This document shows positions 15,054 through 17,646 of a DNA stretch of 17,646 nt, one piece after another. The position numbers and the translations under genes were made by a program. The stretch comes from DASRHY01 sp046765875. Its GTDB lineage: Bacteria; Actinomycetota; Actinomycetes; Propionibacteriales; Kribbellaceae. The number at the start of each line of letters is the position of its first letter. Positions within the stretch are counted from its first letter, which is position 1. The notes beneath the pieces are model-generated. The model did not search any database. It was not told the DNA's origin and worked only from the letters and a program-made list of their open reading frames with translations. The stretch lies in assembly GCA_046765875.1 (NCBI GenBank), contig JBKPSJ010000227.1, forward strand, positions 1-17,646, given 5' to 3'.

Positions 15054-16753
15054 AGCTTCCGACTGTTCCCGACTCCGTCGTCGAGCAGCACCATGCCAAG
15101 GGCTGGCCGGCGGGCCTGGCCGGCGCTGCGCTGGTGATCGTCGGCTCGTTGATGTCCTGGAGCTATGACAAGGACATCCTCGGCGACCTGTCGATCAACC
15201 TCTTCCCCGGTGGTCTGCAGATCCTGGCGATCATCTTGGCGGTCATCGCGGTGGTGCTGTTGCTGATCGTCAGGGGTCCGCTGGCGAATCGGTTCGGCCA
15301 ATGGATCGACGCGCCGACTGCCATACGAGCGGTGAGCACCTGGCTGCTGGTGTACATGCTGGGCGTGCTGATCGCGATCGCCACCGATTCGAGTGGCCTG
15401 ATCAACGTGCAGGCGGGTGGCTGGATCTCGTTCGGCGGCGCGGTCGTGCTGTTCGCCGGTGCGCACCTGATCAAGAACGTGACCGGCTTGCGCGACATGT
15501 CCGAGGCGAAGCTGCCATCCTGGGTCGAGCTCCTTGTCATCTCGGTGGTGATGGCCGCGATCCTGTTCGGGGTCGCGTACGCACTCGGCCTCCAGGACGC
15601 GTGGAGCTTCGTGCTCTTCCTGGTGTTCGCAGGTGCTCTGGTCGCGGTCGGCTTCCGGAGCGGCTTCATAAGCTGGTTCAGCCATATCGCCAACCGCAAC
15701 CGCAAGGTGGTGACGCTGGCCGCGTTCGTGGTCGCGTTCCTGTTCCCGTTCACCCAGAAGGGCTCGGACGCGAACATGTCGATCGCGACCCAGGTGCTGA
15801 TCTTCGCGGCGACCGCGATGGGCCTGAACATCGTGGTCGGTCTGGCCGGCCTGTTGGACCTCGGGTACATCGCGTTCCTCGGGGCCGGTTCGTACGTCGC
15901 GGCGATGCTGTCGAGTTCGGCGTTCGCGACCATCGACTGGAAGCCGCCGTTCGTGCTGGTGATGCTGATCGGCGCGAGCGTCTCGGCCACCCTCGGTCTG
16001 ATCATCGGCTCGCCGACGCTGCGGGTCTCCGGTGACTACCTGGCGATCGTGACACTGGGCTTCGGTGAGATCTTCCGGCTGTCGATGTTCAACCTGGACG
16101 GTACGAACGGGCCGCTGCTGACCAACGGGCCGAATGGCATCCCGGCCATCCCGGACCTGGCGATCGGGTCGTTCAACTTCGGCGATACACACAAGGTCTT
16201 GGGTTTCACGCTCGGCCGGTTCTCGAACTACTACTTCATGCTCCTGCTGCTGCTCGCATTCGTCATTCTGGTGTTCGCTCGATTGAACAACAGCCGGATC
16301 GGCCGCGGCTGGGTCGCGATCCGCGAGGACGAGAAGGCCGCCGAGGCGATGGGTGTCAATACCTTCGGTCTCAAACTGCTGGCGTTCGCGGTCGGCGCGT
16401 TCCTGGCCGGCCTGGCCGGTACGATCAAGGCACACCAGGACGTCACGGTCAGCCCGGACCAGTTCATCTTCCTGGAGTCGGCGTTCCTGCTGGCGGCGAT
16501 CGTGCTGGGCGGTATGGGAACGATCGCGGGTGTACTGCTCGGCGCCACGATCCTGAAGCTGCTGCCGGAGAAGCTGCGCTTCTTCTCGGAGTACAGGCTG
16601 TTGTTCTTCGGTCTGCTCCTGATCCTGATGATGCGGTTCCGGCCGGAGGGCCTGGTGCCCAGCAGACGCCGGCAACTGGAGTTCCATGAGGAGGACGAGG
16701 AACTCGCCGTCGCGGTCGAGGAAGAGCTCGCCGAGGAGGTGGCGGCGTCATGA
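15050..16753 (+). CDS. livM: Branched-chain amino acid ABC transporter permease LivM, with N-terminal membrane extension
   Basis: LivM is the second permease. The start is the ATG overlapping the livH stop, with a GAGGGTGGTGG purine-rich stretch upstream; a longer in-frame extension back to 14960 would lie inside livH. The protein has 567 residues, well above the 425 of the E. coli protein. The family core occupies about 216-540, with LNIVVGLAGLLDLGYIAFLGAGSY split across 259-282, TLRVSGDYLAIVTLGFGEI (323-341), the ATPase-contact loop GRGWVAIREDEKAAEAMGVN (418-437) and FRPEGLVP (530-537). Residues 1-215 form an extra region with about six hydrophobic segments (near 20-37, 55-75, 95-112, 125-142, 158-180 and 183-203). 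The last 25 residues are Glu-rich and their codons hold the livG ribosome binding site. The livG start overlaps this stop by 4 nt. The identity is secure; the role of the extension is unknown. Confidence 0.94.
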   Translation: MKLPTVPDSVVEQHHAKGWPAGLAGAALVIVGSLMSWSYDKDILGDLSINLFPGGLQILAIILAVIAVVLLLIVRGPLANRFGQWIDAPTAIRAVSTWLLVYMLGVLIAIATDSSGLINVQAGGWISFGGAVVLFAGAHLIKNVTGLRDMSEAKLPSWVELLVISVVMAAILFGVAYALGLQDAWSFVLFLVFAGALVAVGFRSGFISWFSHIANRNRKVVTLAAFVVAFLFPFTQKGSDANMSIATQVLIFAATAMGLNIVVGLAGLLDLGYIAFLGAGSYVAAMLSSSAFATIDWKPPFVLVMLIGASVSATLGLIIGSPTLRVSGDYLAIVTLGFGEIFRLSMFNLDGTNGPLLTNGPNGIPAIPDLAIGSFNFGDTHKVLGFTLGRFSNYYFMLLLLLAFVILVFARLNNSRIGRGWVAIREDEKAAEAMGVNTFGLKLLAFAVGAFLAGLAGTIKAHQDVTVSPDQFIFLESAFLLAAIVLGGMGTIAGVLLGATILKLLPEKLRFFSEYRLLFFGLLLILMMRFRPEGLVPSRRRQLEFHEEDEELAVAVEEELAEEVAAS

Positions 16754-17601
16754 CCGTCCAGGACATGGTGCGCGACGAGACGCCGACCGCCGGCGGCGTG
16801 GTGCTCGAGGCGTCCGGTGTGACCATGCGGTTCGGCGGGCTCCTTGCCGTGAACAAGGTCAGCATGGAGGTTCACGAGGGCGAGATCCTCGGCCTGATCG
16901 GCCCGAACGGCGCCGGCAAGACGACGTTCTTCAACTGCCTGACCGGGCTGTACAAACCGACCAGTGGGAGCGTCCGGTTCCGCGGCCAGGAGCTGCTACC
17001 GAAGCCGCGCGCGGTGGTGCAGGCGGGCGTGGCTCGCACGTTCCAGAACATCCGGCTGTTCGCCAATATGACGGCGCTGGAGAACGTGATGGTCGGCCGG
17101 TACTGCCGGACCAGCTCGATGGCGATCACGTCGATCCTGCGCGGTCCGAAGTTCCGGCGCGAGGAGGCCGCGACCCGGGTCCGGTCGCAGGAGCTGCTCG
17201 ACTTCGTCGGGCTCGGCCGGTCCACGGAGCATCTGGCCCGCAACATGCCGTACGGCGACCAACGGCGGCTGGAGATCGCCCGCGCGCTGGCGACCGACCC
17301 GCGCCTGCTGCTGCTCGACGAGCCGACGGCCGGCATGAACCCGCAGGAGACCGACCAGGCCAAGGACCTCGTGTTCAAGATCCGTGACAGCGGCATCGCC
17401 GTGGTCGTGATCGAGCACGACATGCGGTTCATCTTCAACCTCTGTGACCGGGTGCTGTGCCTGGTGCGCGGCGAGACGCTGGTCGAGGGCACCCCGGAGG
17501 AGGTGCAGTCGGACCCGCGGGTGATCGAGGCGTACATCGGCACCGGCGCCGAGGACGACGCGGCCGCGGCAGAGGTCGCAGCAGAGGAGGACCGCCCGTG
17601 A
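16750..17601 (+). CDS. livG: Branched-chain amino acid ABC transporter ATP-binding protein LivG
   Basis: LivG is one of two ATPases that power uptake, on the cytosolic face of LivH and LivM. In its 283 residues, Walker A is GPNGAGKTT (51-59), the Q-loop is Gln99 in RTFQNIRLF, the signature region is YGDQRRLEIARAL (168-180), Walker B is LLLLDE (186-191), and the switch His is His223 in IEHDM. FGGLLAVNKVSMEV near residue 28 and the Q-loop sequence are typical of LivG rather than LivF. The start is the ATG overlapping the livM stop, with GAGGAGG at 16734-16740, 9 nt upstream. An acidic, Ala/Glu-rich tail of about 18 residues follows the core, and its codons include the livF ribosome binding site. 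The stop overlaps the livF GTG. Confidence 0.96.
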   Translation: MTVQDMVRDETPTAGGVVLEASGVTMRFGGLLAVNKVSMEVHEGEILGLIGPNGAGKTTFFNCLTGLYKPTSGSVRFRGQELLPKPRAVVQAGVARTFQNIRLFANMTALENVMVGRYCRTSSMAITSILRGPKFRREEAATRVRSQELLDFVGLGRSTEHLARNMPYGDQRRLEIARALATDPRLLLLDEPTAGMNPQETDQAKDLVFKIRDSGIAVVVIEHDMRFIFNLCDRVLCLVRGETLVEGTPEEVQSDPRVIEAYIGTGAEDDAAAAEVAAEEDRP

Positions 17602-17646
17602 CCGCGATGCTCGAGGTGAAGGACCTGGAGGTCTCGTACGGCAAGA
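17598..17646 (+). CDS. livF: Branched-chain amino acid ABC transporter ATP-binding protein LivF (5' end only)
   Basis: Only the first 16 codons are in the window; the gene continues past the end. It starts at a GTG that overlaps the livG stop (GTGA), with GGAGG at 17586-17590, 7 nt upstream. The visible residues MTAMLEVKDLEVSYGK match the usual LivF start, a first beta strand and the Tyr-Gly of the A-loop region. Position after livG supports the call. An alternative start at the ATG 9 nt downstream is possible. Confidence 0.85.
   Translation, partial: MTAMLEVKDLEVSYGK

Noticed and set aside
14942..16687. Minus-strand open frame of 581 codons, very rich in Gln, His, Arg and Asp
   Set aside because: It is the antisense of livM. 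The Gln/His/Asp bias mirrors the hydrophobic codons of membrane helices read on the other strand.

Overview
The window is about 70% GC DNA from an actinobacterial chromosome. Gene content and order (lgt, VIT-family membrane protein, gltB-gltD, membrane phosphoesterase, pyk, tRNA-Leu, ANTAR response regulator, liv transport operon) match a conserved core neighbourhood of actinobacteria. The protein sequences look most like Propionibacteriales such as Kribbella; that placement is inference from memory, not a search. All supported protein genes lie on the + strand. Long minus-strand frames are shadows of high-GC coding sequence.

Region 1 (1-1798): lgt, which lipidates prolipoproteins, overlaps by 17 nt a VIT1/CCC1-type membrane transporter gene. 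Lgt carries an acidic, repeat-containing C-terminal tail. Region 2 (1799-7937): a 150-nt gene-free leader, then gltB and gltD, which overlap by 8 nt and encode the two subunits of NADPH-dependent glutamate synthase. Region 3 (7938-11035): a three-helix membrane protein with a complete calcineurin-like phosphoesterase metal site, then pyruvate kinase. Region 4 (11036-11999): a tRNA-Leu(CAA) gene, followed 33 nt later by a LAGLIDADG-type homing endonuclease relative that is broken by two single-base deletions. Region 5 (12000-12624): a receiver-ANTAR response regulator of the PdtaR type. Region 6 (12625-17646): a leader with several small hairpins, then livJ (binding lipoprotein), a strong perfect hairpin, and livH-livM-livG-livF, which overlap at their start and stop codons. 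livF runs off the window end.

Functional links: Lgt would lipidate LivJ, whose lipobox is clear. LivJHMGF imports branched-chain or related amino acids, GltBD assimilates ammonia into glutamate, and Pyk feeds pyruvate to central metabolism. The ANTAR regulator lies directly upstream of the liv operon and is a candidate RNA-level regulator of it, but no canonical ANTAR target was found.

Regulatory pattern: three genes (phosphoesterase, pyk, ANTAR regulator) start with GTG 6-8 nt after a TAGGTT or TAGGGT hexamer and have no usable Shine-Dalgarno site. This suggests leaderless or near-leaderless transcripts. gltB, gltD, livJ, livH, livG and livF instead have clear Shine-Dalgarno sites. I see no CRISPR array, insertion sequence, phage gene or clear new defence system. 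The most unusual items are the decayed homing endonuclease beside the tRNA, the livJ leader and livJ/livH hairpins, and the enlarged LivM.
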